Source: an uncultured Polaribacter sp. (GTDB lineage Bacteria > Bacteroidota > Bacteroidia > Flavobacteriales > Flavobacteriaceae). Taken from it: a DNA stretch of 64,000 nt. Of this stretch, positions 17,883 to 26,764 are shown in pieces; within the stretch, counting starts at the first letter, position 1, and each line of letters begins with the position of its first letter. A program made the translations under genes and the position numbers. The DNA is taken from NCBI RefSeq assembly GCF_947497125.1, contig NZ_CANMFI010000001.1, positions 310,001 through 374,000 on the forward strand, read 5' to 3'. The notes under the pieces are model-generated. The model had not been told where the DNA came from. It was given only the letters and a program-made list of their open reading frames with translations, and searched no databases.

Positions 17883-18518
17883 ATGGGGGGTATTTTAGAT
17901 TTATTAAACAGTGATTTAGGGAAACAAATTGTATCAGGTGTTGCAGGTGCTACAGGTAATGACAGCAATAAAACAGGAAGTGCATTAACAATGGCTTTGC
18001 CAGTATTAATGAAAGCTATGGAGCGTAATGCTGCTACTCCAGAAGGTGCTGCAGGATTAATGAGTGCTTTGTCTGGCAAACATGATGGTAGTATTTTAGA
18101 CAACCTTGGTGGTTTTTTTGGCGGTGGTGTTGATGAATCTGCAAAACAAGATGGCGCAGGAATTTTAAAACATGTTTTAGGAACAAAGCAACAAGGTGTT
18201 GAACAAGTAATTGGACAAAAATCTGGATTAGATGCGGGCGCTGTTGCAAATATTTTAAAAGTTGCCGCACCTTTAGTAATGGGAATGTTAGGTAAACAAA
18301 AGAACCAACAAAATGTTAGTGATTCTAATGGTTTAGGTAGTCTTTTAGGCGGAATGTTAGGTGCTGGAGATAGTACTACTGACCAAAGTTTTCTTGAAAA
18401 AATATTAGATGCAGATGGTGACGGAAGTATGATTGACGATGTTGCAGGAATGTTATTAGGTGGTGATAAAAAGAAAGGTGGTCTTGGTAGTTTATTAGGT
18501 GGCCTTTTTGGGAAATAA
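17883..18518 (+). CDS. DUF937 (YidB-like) protein with a calcium-loop-like motif
   Basis: A 211-aa protein, rich in Gly, Ala and Leu, matching DUF937: an N-terminal repeat-like segment (GGILDLLNSDLGKQIVSGVAGATG...ALTMALPVLMKAMERN) and a second (DAGAVANILKVAAPLVMGMLGKQKN). Near the C terminus ILDADGDGSMIDDVAGML contains DxDxDG..x..DD, which looks like an EF-hand/dockerin-type calcium loop. The tail is glycine-rich (GGDKKKGGLGSLLGGLFGK). No signal peptide. Function unknown; it is a single-gene unit. Confidence 0.88.
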   Translation: MGGILDLLNSDLGKQIVSGVAGATGNDSNKTGSALTMALPVLMKAMERNAATPEGAAGLMSALSGKHDGSILDNLGGFFGGGVDESAKQDGAGILKHVLGTKQQGVEQVIGQKSGLDAGAVANILKVAAPLVMGMLGKQKNQQNVSDSNGLGSLLGGMLGAGDSTTDQSFLEKILDADGDGSMIDDVAGMLLGGDKKKGGLGSLLGGLFGK

Positions 18519-18555
18519 AAAGTATTTGTAAAAAATTACATTTTACTTATAGGGT

Positions 18556-18589
18556 AAAAAGCTCAAACAGATGTCTGTTTGAGCTTTTT
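18556..18589. terminator. Bidirectional terminator between DUF937 gene and bshA
   Basis: Perfect 15-bp stem AAAAAGCTCAAACAG / CTGTTTGAGCTTTTT around an ATGT loop, with T residues on both strands. It sits between two convergent genes. Confidence 0.9.
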
Positions 18590-18624
18590 ATTGTATTTAA
18601 TTTTAACTAATTAAGCAATTGTAT

Positions 18625-19746
18625 TTAAACAATCGACTTGTAGATACCTTCATAAACAGGTAAAATACTTTCTAAAGAAAATTGCTTTGTATGTTTTTTT
18701 GCATTGCTTTTAAAACGTTTTAAAGTAGCATCGTCTTTTAAAATAGAAATAGCATTTTTAGCCATATCGTTTACATCACCCAAGTCACTTAAATACCCTG
18801 TTTTTCCTTGGGTATTTACTTCTGGTAAACCTCCTGTATTTGTAGAAATTACAGGTGTACTAGCAGCCATGGCTTCTAAAGCTGCCAATCCAAAACTTTC
18901 TGTTTGCGATGGTAACAAAAACACATCAGAATAACATAAAATTTTTGCCACTTCTGTACTATTTCCTAAGAAAAAAACATCTTTAGAAATTTTTAATTCT
19001 TTTACTAATTTTTCTGCTTTTACTCTTTCCGGTCCTTCACCAATTAATAATAACTTAGAGGGTATTTCTTTATGTACTTCGCTAAAAATACGTACAACAT
19101 CTTCTACTCTTTTTACAGGTCTAAAGTTACTTACATGTGTTAAAATACGTTCGTGAGGCTTGGCAAGAGCAATTCTTTTACACTCTTCGTTATGCAACAC
19201 CTCATACTTATCTGTATCAATAAAATTGTAAATAACCTCTATTTTTTTAGATATATTAAAGAGTGTATTTGTAGTTTCCTTTAGGTTGTTAGACACTGCT
19301 GTAACAACATCAGAATTGTTGATGCTAAATTCTACCGCTGTTTTATAGGTTGGATGACTGCCTACCAAAGTAATATCTGTACCATGCAAAGTTGTAACCA
19401 CTTTTACATCTAAGCCCTTTTCTTTTAACATTTGCTTTGCCATATATGCTGCGTAAGCATGTGGTATTGCATAATGTACATGCAGTACTTCTAATTCATG
19501 CTTTCTTACAACTTCAACCATTTTACTAGACAGAGCCAATTCGTACGGTTGGTATTCAAACAATGGATATTCTTCTATAACTACTTGATGAAAATGTAAA
19601 TTGTGTGATAAAAAATCTAATCGAACAGGCTGATTATAGGTGATAAAGTGCACCTCATGCCCTTTATCTGCCAAAGCCATTCCTAATTCTGTAGCTACTA
19701 CTCCACTTCCTCCAAAAGTTGGATAACATACAATACCTATTTTCAT
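18625..19746 (-). CDS. bshA: N-acetyl-alpha-D-glucosaminyl L-malate synthase
   Basis: GT4-family enzyme that joins GlcNAc from UDP-GlcNAc to L-malate, the first step of bacillithiol synthesis. The N terminus MKIGIVCYPTFGGSGVVATELGMALADKGHEVHFI, the segment HVHYAIPHAYAAYMAKQ and TTLHGTDITLVGSHPTYKTAVEFSINNSD are diagnostic of BshA. The GT4 E-x7-E region (LPSQTESFGLAALEAMA) is intact. Length 373 aa is normal. The deacetylase of the same pathway (bshB1) is at the far end of the window; bshC is not seen. Confidence 0.95.
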   Translation of the reverse strand: MKIGIVCYPTFGGSGVVATELGMALADKGHEVHFITYNQPVRLDFLSHNLHFHQVVIEEYPLFEYQPYELALSSKMVEVVRKHELEVLHVHYAIPHAYAAYMAKQMLKEKGLDVKVVTTLHGTDITLVGSHPTYKTAVEFSINNSDVVTAVSNNLKETTNTLFNISKKIEVIYNFIDTDKYEVLHNEECKRIALAKPHERILTHVSNFRPVKRVEDVVRIFSEVHKEIPSKLLLIGEGPERVKAEKLVKELKISKDVFFLGNSTEVAKILCYSDVFLLPSQTESFGLAALEAMAASTPVISTNTGGLPEVNTQGKTGYLSDLGDVNDMAKNAISILKDDATLKRFKSNAKKHTKQFSLESILPVYEGIYKSIV

Positions 19747-19844
19747 GAAATTATATAAAATTTAAACAATATGTAAAGGTAGAACTATTCTTATGGTTTA
19801 ATTCTAAATAAAACTATAAAAAAGCAACCTCTTAAATCTATTAG

Positions 19845-19876
19845 AAATAAAAAACCTGCACGTTGTGTACAGGTTT
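19845..19876 (-). terminator. Terminator after the transketolase half-gene
   Basis: AAACCTG (19852-19858) pairs with CAGGTTT (19870-19876), and CAC with GTG inside with a small bulge. A residues to the left give a T run on the minus strand. It shows that no downstream transketolase partner is cotranscribed. Confidence 0.7.
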
Positions 19877-19915
19877 AAAATTTATCTTTAAAAAATACTA
19901 AAAACAAGTTTAGTA

Positions 19916-20761
19916 TTAATAATCACCTAAAGTTACAGGGTTTTGCTCTAAAGCACTTTCTAATTGTGCATCATTAGGTGCTTTTCCGTGCCAAGCATGC
20001 GTATGCATCATAAAATCTACACCATTCCCCATTTCTGTATACAATAAAATACAAACAGGCTTTCCTTTTCCTGTTAATGATTTTGCTGCTGCCAAACCAG
20101 CAAGAATAGATTCGATATCATTTCCTTTTTTTACTTGTAATACTTCCCAGTCAAAAGCTTCAAACTTCGCTTTTAAACTTCCCATTGCAAGAACTTCGTC
20201 AGTTGTTCCGTCAATCTGCTTTTCATTAACATCAATTGTACAAATAAGGTTGTCTACTTTTTTTGCAGATGCATACATAATTGCCTCCCAGTTTTGTCCT
20301 TCTTGCAATTCTCCATCTCCGTGTAAAGTATATACTATTTTAGAATCTCCATTCAGTTTTTTTGCTTGTGCAGCACCTAAAGCAACAGACATTCCTTGCC
20401 CTAAAGAACCAGAAGCCATTCTAATACCAGGCAAACCTTCGTGCGTAGTTGGGTGGCCTTGCAATCTAGAATTTAACAATCTAAAAGTGCTTAATTCTTC
20501 TACTGGAAAAAATCCAGAATGTGCCAAAACACTGTAAAAAACAGGAGAAATATGTCCGTTTGATAAAAAGAATAGATCTTCATTATTACCATCCATCGTA
20601 AAATCTGTACTATAATCCATTACTTCTTGATACAAACAAGTAATAAATTCTGCACAACCTAAAGAACCTCCCGGATGCCCAGAATTAACTTTGTGTACCA
20701 TTCTTAAAATATCTCTACGAACCTGTTGGGTAAAATCTTGTAACTGTTGTGTTGTTGGCAT
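19916..20761 (-). CDS. Transketolase, N-terminal (thiamine diphosphate-binding) subunit
   Basis: A 281-aa protein equal to the N-terminal third-to-half of transketolase. MVHKVNSGHPGGSLGCAEF and the thiamine diphosphate motif GDGELQEGQNWEAIMYASAKKVDNLICTIDVN are intact, as is HTHAWHGKAPND. Split transketolases need a partner carrying the Pyr and C-terminal domains, in the pentose phosphate pathway. Here the gene is followed by a terminator and bshA and preceded by dnaB, so the partner must lie outside the window. This is unusual by my recollection of flavobacterial gene order, where the halves are adjacent. Confidence 0.9.
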   Translation of the reverse strand: MPTTQQLQDFTQQVRRDILRMVHKVNSGHPGGSLGCAEFITCLYQEVMDYSTDFTMDGNNEDLFFLSNGHISPVFYSVLAHSGFFPVEELSTFRLLNSRLQGHPTTHEGLPGIRMASGSLGQGMSVALGAAQAKKLNGDSKIVYTLHGDGELQEGQNWEAIMYASAKKVDNLICTIDVNEKQIDGTTDEVLAMGSLKAKFEAFDWEVLQVKKGNDIESILAGLAAAKSLTGKGKPVCILLYTEMGNGVDFMMHTHAWHGKAPNDAQLESALEQNPVTLGDY

Positions 20762-20782
20762 TTTGTTATTTGTTTATAAAAA

Positions 20783-20790
20783 CAAAAATA
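20783..20790 (-). promoter_or_regulatory. -7 box for the transketolase half-gene
   Basis: CAAAAATA on the plus strand is TATTTTTG on the minus strand, exact TAnnTTTG, 21 bases upstream of the ATG at 20761. Confidence 0.4.
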
Positions 20791-20920
20791 CAAAAGAGAA
20801 TGAATTAGTAGTGGTTTTAATAATTTTTTATTTGATAATTATAAACAGTTATAATTTATAAATCCATAAATACTTTTATTAAAAATTGGTCAAAATAGGA
20901 TGACCTTAAAATAGTTATCA

Positions 20921-20953
20921 AAAAAAAGACAGTTACTATTTAGCAACTGTCTT
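20921..20953 (-). terminator. Terminator after dnaB
   Basis: AAGACAGTT (20926-20934) pairs with AACTGTCTT (20945-20953) around a 10-base loop, and the A run at 20921-20927 gives a T tract on the minus strand, 30 bases after the dnaB stop. Confidence 0.8.
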
Positions 20954-20982
20954 GTAATATAATTGTGTTAATCATTTAATCT

Positions 20983-22491
20983 TTAAAAGGGAACATCGTC
21001 ACCAAAAGCATCTTTAGGTTCAATTCTCTGATTAATAGTAGTGTCATCATCAAAAGGATTGTTCATAGAAGACTGAAACTCGCTACTAAAACCTTCTTCT
21101 AAATCAGAAAATTTAGCAAGATGTCCAGTAAATTTCAAACGAATATTGTCTAAACCACCATTTCTGTGTTTTGCTACAATAAACTCACCTTGTCCTTCAC
21201 AAGGGGTGTGTTCATCATCATCCCATTCTGTCATTCCGTAGTATTCTGGTCTAAAAATAAAGCTTACAATATCTGCATCTTGCTCTATGGCTCCAGATTC
21301 ACGTAAATCTGATAACAATGGTCTTTTAGAACCACCACGGGTTTCAACGGCACGAGATAGTTGAGATAGTGCAATAACGGGTACTTCTAATTCTTTTGCT
21401 AATGCTTTTAAATTTCTAGAAATCATAGAGATTTCTTGTTCACGGTTCCCTCCTGCTTTACCACCAGCTGTCATTAATTGTAAATAATCTATTACAATAA
21501 TTTTTACATTATGTTGCGATACTAATCTTCTTGCTTTTGCACGTAAATCAAATACAGAAAGAGAAGGGGTATCATCTATAAAAATAGGTGCGTCAGATAG
21601 TTTTTTAACCTTTACGTTTAGTTGTTCCCACTCATGAGGCTCTAGGTTTCCTTTTCTTAATTTTTCTGATGTTAGCCCTGTTTCAGAAGAAATCATACGC
21701 GTTATTAACTGCACAGAAGACATCTCTAGAGAAAATACCGCAACACCATGATTAAAATCAATAGCCATGTTTTTTGCCATAGAAATTACAAAAGCTGTTT
21801 TTCCCATACCTGGTCTTGCAGCAATAATTACCAAATCAGAAGGTTGCCAACCAGAGGTTAAAGCATCTAATTTTGTAAAACCTGTTGCCAAACCAGACAT
21901 TCCTTCTTGATTCCCAATTTCTTGAATCTTCTTTAAAGCTTGTTTAACAAGAGATCCTGCAGGTTCTGAACTCTTTTTTAAATTGCCTTGGGTAACTTCA
22001 AATAATTTTGCTTCTGCGTCATCTAACAAATCAAATACATCTGTACCTTCATCGTAGGCATTTTCAATTATTTCACTAGAAATAGAAATTAATTTACGTT
22101 GAATATATTTTTGTAAAATAATACGAGCATGGAACTCGATATGTGCAGAAGAGGCTACTTTTTGTGTAAGTCTTATCAATGAGAAATCACCACCAACAAA
22201 ATCTAATTTCCCGTTCTTTTTTAACAAGTTAGATACTGTTAATAAATCGATAGGTTCAGAATTTTGAAACAACTGATAAATTGCTGCATATATTTCTTGG
22301 TGTTTTTGATCATAAAAAGCATCAGAACTTAAAACATCAATTACATCATCAATTCCTTTTTTATCAATCATCATTGCACCCAAAACAGCTTCTTCTAATT
22401 CTACTGCTTGTGGCGGAATTTTACCTTTTTCGAGGCTAATAATTCTTGCTTTATCTTTTTTTTTACCTGCTATTGCATTCGTTTTTTCCAT
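20983..22491 (-). CDS. dnaB: Replicative DNA helicase DnaB
   Basis: A 502-aa hexameric 5'-3' helicase that unwinds DNA at the replication fork. The N-terminal primase-interacting domain starts at IPPQAVELEEAVLGAMMIDKKGIDDVIDVL. The RecA-like domain shows Walker A (IIAARPGMGKTAFVISMAKN), Walker B (KIIVIDYLQLM) and the downstream ALSQLSRAVETRGGSKRPLLSDLRESGAIEQDADI segment. The C-terminal tail is longer than in E. coli (SEFQSSMNNPFDDDTTINQRIEPKDAFGDDVPF) and acidic. A TAnnTTTG box ends five bases before the ATG, so the mRNA may be leaderless. Confidence 0.96.
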   Translation of the reverse strand: MEKTNAIAGKKKDKARIISLEKGKIPPQAVELEEAVLGAMMIDKKGIDDVIDVLSSDAFYDQKHQEIYAAIYQLFQNSEPIDLLTVSNLLKKNGKLDFVGGDFSLIRLTQKVASSAHIEFHARIILQKYIQRKLISISSEIIENAYDEGTDVFDLLDDAEAKLFEVTQGNLKKSSEPAGSLVKQALKKIQEIGNQEGMSGLATGFTKLDALTSGWQPSDLVIIAARPGMGKTAFVISMAKNMAIDFNHGVAVFSLEMSSVQLITRMISSETGLTSEKLRKGNLEPHEWEQLNVKVKKLSDAPIFIDDTPSLSVFDLRAKARRLVSQHNVKIIVIDYLQLMTAGGKAGGNREQEISMISRNLKALAKELEVPVIALSQLSRAVETRGGSKRPLLSDLRESGAIEQDADIVSFIFRPEYYGMTEWDDDEHTPCEGQGEFIVAKHRNGGLDNIRLKFTGHLAKFSDLEEGFSSEFQSSMNNPFDDDTTINQRIEPKDAFGDDVPF

Positions 22492-22496
22492 GACTA

Positions 22497-22504
22497 CAAA
22501 TGTA
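22497..22504 (-). promoter_or_regulatory. -7 box immediately upstream of dnaB
   Basis: CAAATGTA on the plus strand is TACATTTG on the minus strand. It ends five bases before the dnaB ATG, which would put transcription start at or next to the start codon. Confidence 0.45.
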
Positions 22505-22630
22505 CTTTTTTAGGTTGATTGTATTTTTAAATTTCTAATTTTTATTTGTACACATTTTTTGTAAACTAAATTGTTATTATCTTGTTAACAACCAGTCAAC
22601 TTGTAAAAAATAATAGTATTTTTACAATAA

Positions 22631-23707
22631 ATGAAGTTAAACAAAAACCATCTTTTTCTTTGTATTTCTCTACCAATTCAGATTTTTTTGGTACAATTAT
22701 CTGCAAAAAATCCTAGTTTTGTAGAACAGTATTATGCAAATGGAATCTACCCTTTTATTTCTAAATTTTTAAGAATTATTTTTGGTTGGCTCCCTTTTTC
22801 AATTGGAGATCTTTTATTGGGTTTCCTCCTATTTATGTTTCTACGCTTTTTAGTTAGATTGATAACGTCTCGTTTTAAAAACTTTATTCCAAAAGTAATT
22901 CATTTTACGGCAATCGTATCAGTACTTTATTTTTGTTTCTATCTTTTTTGGGGATTGAATTATTATCGAAAACCATTGGCTGAAAACTTAAATTATCAAC
23001 AAAAAAAATATACTACAGTACAACTTCAAAATGTTACAGAACATATTATAGAAAAACTTAATTTTTATCAACTTGAAATCACAAAAAACGATACTCTACA
23101 AGTAAAAAATCCTTATCAACAAAAAGAAATGTATGATATGGCTGTTGTAGGTTATCAAAATTTAGAGAAAGAGTATCCGCAGTTAAAATACCGATATGCA
23201 TCTGTAAAAAGCTCTTTAATGAGTTTGTTGCAAACCTATAATAGTACCGGAGGTTATATGAATCCGTTAACCGGAGAAGCTCAGGTAAATGATAAAATTC
23301 CGAAAACAGGATATCCAACAACGGTTTGTCATGAAATGGCACATCAGATTGGGTATGCGGCAGAAAATGAAGCCAATTTTGTAGGTTTTTTAGCAGCAAC
23401 CTGTAATGAGGATCTGTATTTTAAATATGCAAGTTACAGAATGGCTTTTAGTTACTGTATTTCTGAACTTAGAAAAAGAGACTCACAGCTATCTAAAGAA
23501 CTTTGGCTATCTGTAAACAAAGGTGTTTTAAAAGATTTTAACTCGAGTTATTTGTTTTGGGAAACGTATAAAAATCCTTTTGAACCCATTGTGAAAAAAG
23601 GATATAATGCGTATTTGAAAGCCAATAAACAAGCCAAAGGCATTGCTTCTTATAATTATGTAGTAGATCTATTAATCACTTATTTTGATACTTTAGAGCT
23701 GAACTAG
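22631..23707 (+). CDS. DUF3810 family membrane protein with HExxH-like zinc peptidase motif
   Basis: A 358-aa Bacteroidota-typical protein. Three N-terminal hydrophobic helices (HLFLCISLPIQIFLVQLS; PFSIGDLLLGFLLFMFLRFLV; VIHFTAIVSVLYFCFYLFWGL) are followed by a soluble domain. That domain carries TTVCHEMAHQIGYAAENEANFVGFLAA. HEMAH is an HExxH motif, and the downstream ENEANF Glu residues could be the third zinc ligand, as in gluzincins. No characterised function is known to me; a membrane-anchored metallopeptidase is an inference. Stand-alone gene, divergent from dnaB. Confidence 0.85.
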   Translation: MKLNKNHLFLCISLPIQIFLVQLSAKNPSFVEQYYANGIYPFISKFLRIIFGWLPFSIGDLLLGFLLFMFLRFLVRLITSRFKNFIPKVIHFTAIVSVLYFCFYLFWGLNYYRKPLAENLNYQQKKYTTVQLQNVTEHIIEKLNFYQLEITKNDTLQVKNPYQQKEMYDMAVVGYQNLEKEYPQLKYRYASVKSSLMSLLQTYNSTGGYMNPLTGEAQVNDKIPKTGYPTTVCHEMAHQIGYAAENEANFVGFLAATCNEDLYFKYASYRMAFSYCISELRKRDSQLSKELWLSVNKGVLKDFNSSYLFWETYKNPFEPIVKKGYNAYLKANKQAKGIASYNYVVDLLITYFDTLELN

Positions 23708-23798
23708 TTTCCTTAAAAAATTGTTAATTTTTTGTTTTTTAACAACTAACAAAAATGGTATCTATAAATTTAGCAACAATTCAAATAACCCAAACTAC

Positions 23799-26759
23799 AT
23801 GAAAAAACTATTTTTCCTACTCTTTTTCTTGTCGCTAACCTTTTCTTATGCGCAAGACTATTTCCCTACGGATGCAGGAGTAAAAACAACAGAAAACACC
23901 TTAACGGCATTTACAAATGCTATCATTTATGAAACCCCAAAAAAAGTAATTAAAAATGGGACTTTACTAATAGAAAATGGCAAAGTATTGGCTATTGGAA
24001 AATCTGTAAAAATTCCAAAAAATGCAAAAATCATTGATTTAGAGGGTAAAACAATCTACCCTTCTTTTATAGATGTGTATTCTAATTTCGGAATCAATAA
24101 ACCTAAAAGAGCAAGTAGCAACTCTAGATCAACACAATACGAACCTTCTAGAGAAGGCTATTATTGGAACGATCATATTAGACCAGACGTAAATCCTTTA
24201 AAAGATTTTTCTTTTGATGGTAAAAAAGCAAAAGAATTAATTGCTGCTGGTTTTGGTGTAGTAAATACGCACATGGAAGACGGTATTGTTAGAGGAAACG
24301 GAATATTGGTTGCTTTAAACCCTAATTCTTCTGATGCATACAGAATTTTAGATACCAAGTCAGCACAATATTTATCGTTCTCTAAAAGTGCTGCTTCTAG
24401 TCAAGCTTATCCTGGTTCTAAAATGGGTGCTATGGCATTGTTAAGACAAACCTATAATGATGCTTCTTGGTATGCAGACGGAAATATGCAGAATAAAGAT
24501 TTAGCATTAGAAGCTTTAAATAAGAACAAAAACTTAGTTCAAATTTTTAAAACTGATAACCTTTTAGATGCATTTAGAGCAGATAAGGTAGGAGATGAAT
24601 TTGGAATTCAATACACCATTGTTGGATCTGGAGAAGAATATGAAAGAATTACTGATGTTAAAAACACAAATGCAAATTTTATAATTCCGATTAATTTTAG
24701 CAATGCATACGATGTTTCTAATCCGCTTTTGGCGCAACAAATATCTCTAAGAGATATGCGTAAATGGAATCAAGAACCATCAAATTTAAAAGTATTAGCA
24801 GAAAACAATGTAAACTTTGCAATTACCACAAATGGTTTAAAATCTGTAAAAACATTTCATACAAACCTACAGAAGGCCATAAAATATGGTTTTGATAAAG
24901 AAAAAGCGCTAGAAGCTCTTACAACAATACCTGCAAGCATCATTGGTAACAACCTAGTTGGTAATTTAACTGAAGGTAGTTATGCCAATTTTATCATTAC
25001 TTCTGGCGATGTTTTTGATGCCGAAACAACCTTATATGAAAATTGGGTGCAAGGCGGTAAAAATGTAGTAAACAGCATGTCTATAAAAGACATTACAGGT
25101 GAGTACATGCTTTCTGTAAATGGCCAAAATTATTCAATGTCTGTTTCAGGAAAAGGAGCTAAACAAACTGCAGCCATTCAATTAGGAGATCAAAAAATTA
25201 AGTCTAAATTTTCTTTTAAAGATGATTGGATTGCGATTACTTTAAACGAAGATAGTGGCTACACAAGGTTAATGGGGCAAACTATTAACAATGCTTCTGT
25301 TTTAGAAGGAATAGCCTATGATACAAAAGGAAATGAAACTTCTTGGTCTGCAAGTAAAAAAGTAGCTAAAGATTCTGAAAAGAAAAAACAAAAAGAAACC
25401 AAACAAACTCCAGTTGTTGTACTTCCGGTTAGTTATCCAAACCTTGGTTTTGGAAATATAAAGGTACCAGAAACTGAAACGATTTTAATAAAAAACACAA
25501 CTGTTTGGACTAGTGAAGACGCAGGTATATTAAAAAACACAGATGTACTTTTAAAAGATGGAAAGATAGCAGCCATCGGTAAAAATTTAAAATCAAGAAA
25601 TGCTACCGAAATTGACGGAACAGGCAAACATTTAACTGCTGGTATTGTAGACGAACATTCACACATTGCAACATCTGCAGTAAATGAATGGGCTCAAAAC
25701 TCTACAGCAGAAGTAACCATAGAAGATGTAATAGATCCGAACGATATTAATATTTATAGAAATCTTTCTGGTGGTACTACTACATCACAAATATTACATG
25801 GTTCTGCAAACCCAATTGGTGGACGTTCTGCAATTATCAAACTAAAATGGGGAGAAAATGCAGAAAATATGATTTATGACAATTCGCCTAAATTTATAAA
25901 GTTTGCTTTAGGAGAAAATGTAAAACAGTCTAGATATGAGAATGGTACTCGTTTTCCACAAACCAGAATGGGTGTAGAACAATTGTTTATAGATTATTTT
26001 ACAAGAGCCAAAGCCTATGATGCTGTTAAAAAAAGTGGCAAACCCTACAGAAAGGATGACGAAATGGAAACCTTGGCGGAAATTTTAAACGGAGAACGTT
26101 TTATTTCTTGTCACTCTTATGTTCAATCAGAAATTAATATGTTAATGAAGGTTGCAGATAAAATGGGCTTTAAAGTAAACACGTTTACACATATTTTAGA
26201 AGGCTATAAAGTAGCAGATAAAATGGCGGCTCATGGTGTTGGAGGTTCTACTTTTTCTGATTGGTGGGCATACAAATACGAAGTAAATGATGCCATTCCT
26301 TACAATGCTGCAATTATGCACAATGCGGGTGTAACTGTTGCTATTAATTCTGATGATAGAGAAATGTCTAGAAGATTAAACCAAGAAGCAGCTAAAACTA
26401 TAAAATATGGAGGTATGTCTGAGTTAGAAGCTTGGAAAACAGTAACCATTAACCCTGCAAAGTTATTGCATATAGACGACAGGGTTGGTAGTATAAAAGA
26501 AGGTAAAGATGCTGATGTAGTGTTGTGGAGCCATCATCCGATGTCTATTTATGCAAAAGTTGAAAAAACAATTGTAGAAGGTAGTATTTTTTTTGACAGA
26601 ATAGAAGATCAGAAAAAACGTGTTGCAATTCAACAAGAAAAAAGTACTTTAATTACAATGATGTTGAATGAAAAATTGAATGGCGGAAAAACAAAACCAC
26701 CAATGAAAAGAGAAGACAGAAACTTTGAATGTGATACTTTAGAAGAACTTAAAAACTAA
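23799..26759 (+). CDS. Secreted amidohydrolase with two fused amidohydrolase domains
   Basis: The ORF-track start at 23721 is too early; MKKLFFLLFFLSLTFSYAQ at 23799 is a clear Sec signal peptide, giving 986 aa. Two amidohydrolase-like units follow. In the first (about residues 25-430) the metal-binding HxH of strand 1 is replaced (PSFIDVYSNFG), so it is probably non-catalytic. The second (about 560-960) keeps DEHSHIA, later His residues (SCHSYVQSE; THILEGYK) and the Asp in VAINSDDRE, so it should be an active metal-dependent hydrolase. Substrate unknown (imidazolonepropionase/dipeptidase-like family). Followed five bases later by another secreted amidohydrolase-like gene. Confidence 0.88.
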   Translation: MKKLFFLLFFLSLTFSYAQDYFPTDAGVKTTENTLTAFTNAIIYETPKKVIKNGTLLIENGKVLAIGKSVKIPKNAKIIDLEGKTIYPSFIDVYSNFGINKPKRASSNSRSTQYEPSREGYYWNDHIRPDVNPLKDFSFDGKKAKELIAAGFGVVNTHMEDGIVRGNGILVALNPNSSDAYRILDTKSAQYLSFSKSAASSQAYPGSKMGAMALLRQTYNDASWYADGNMQNKDLALEALNKNKNLVQIFKTDNLLDAFRADKVGDEFGIQYTIVGSGEEYERITDVKNTNANFIIPINFSNAYDVSNPLLAQQISLRDMRKWNQEPSNLKVLAENNVNFAITTNGLKSVKTFHTNLQKAIKYGFDKEKALEALTTIPASIIGNNLVGNLTEGSYANFIITSGDVFDAETTLYENWVQGGKNVVNSMSIKDITGEYMLSVNGQNYSMSVSGKGAKQTAAIQLGDQKIKSKFSFKDDWIAITLNEDSGYTRLMGQTINNASVLEGIAYDTKGNETSWSASKKVAKDSEKKKQKETKQTPVVVLPVSYPNLGFGNIKVPETETILIKNTTVWTSEDAGILKNTDVLLKDGKIAAIGKNLKSRNATEIDGTGKHLTAGIVDEHSHIATSAVNEWAQNSTAEVTIEDVIDPNDINIYRNLSGGTTTSQILHGSANPIGGRSAIIKLKWGENAENMIYDNSPKFIKFALGENVKQSRYENGTRFPQTRMGVEQLFIDYFTRAKAYDAVKKSGKPYRKDDEMETLAEILNGERFISCHSYVQSEINMLMKVADKMGFKVNTFTHILEGYKVADKMAAHGVGGSTFSDWWAYKYEVNDAIPYNAAIMHNAGVTVAINSDDREMSRRLNQEAAKTIKYGGMSELEAWKTVTINPAKLLHIDDRVGSIKEGKDADVVLWSHHPMSIYAKVEKTIVEGSIFFDRIEDQKKRVAIQQEKSTLITMMLNEKLNGGKTKPPMKREDRNFECDTLEELKN

Positions 26760-26764
26760 TAACC

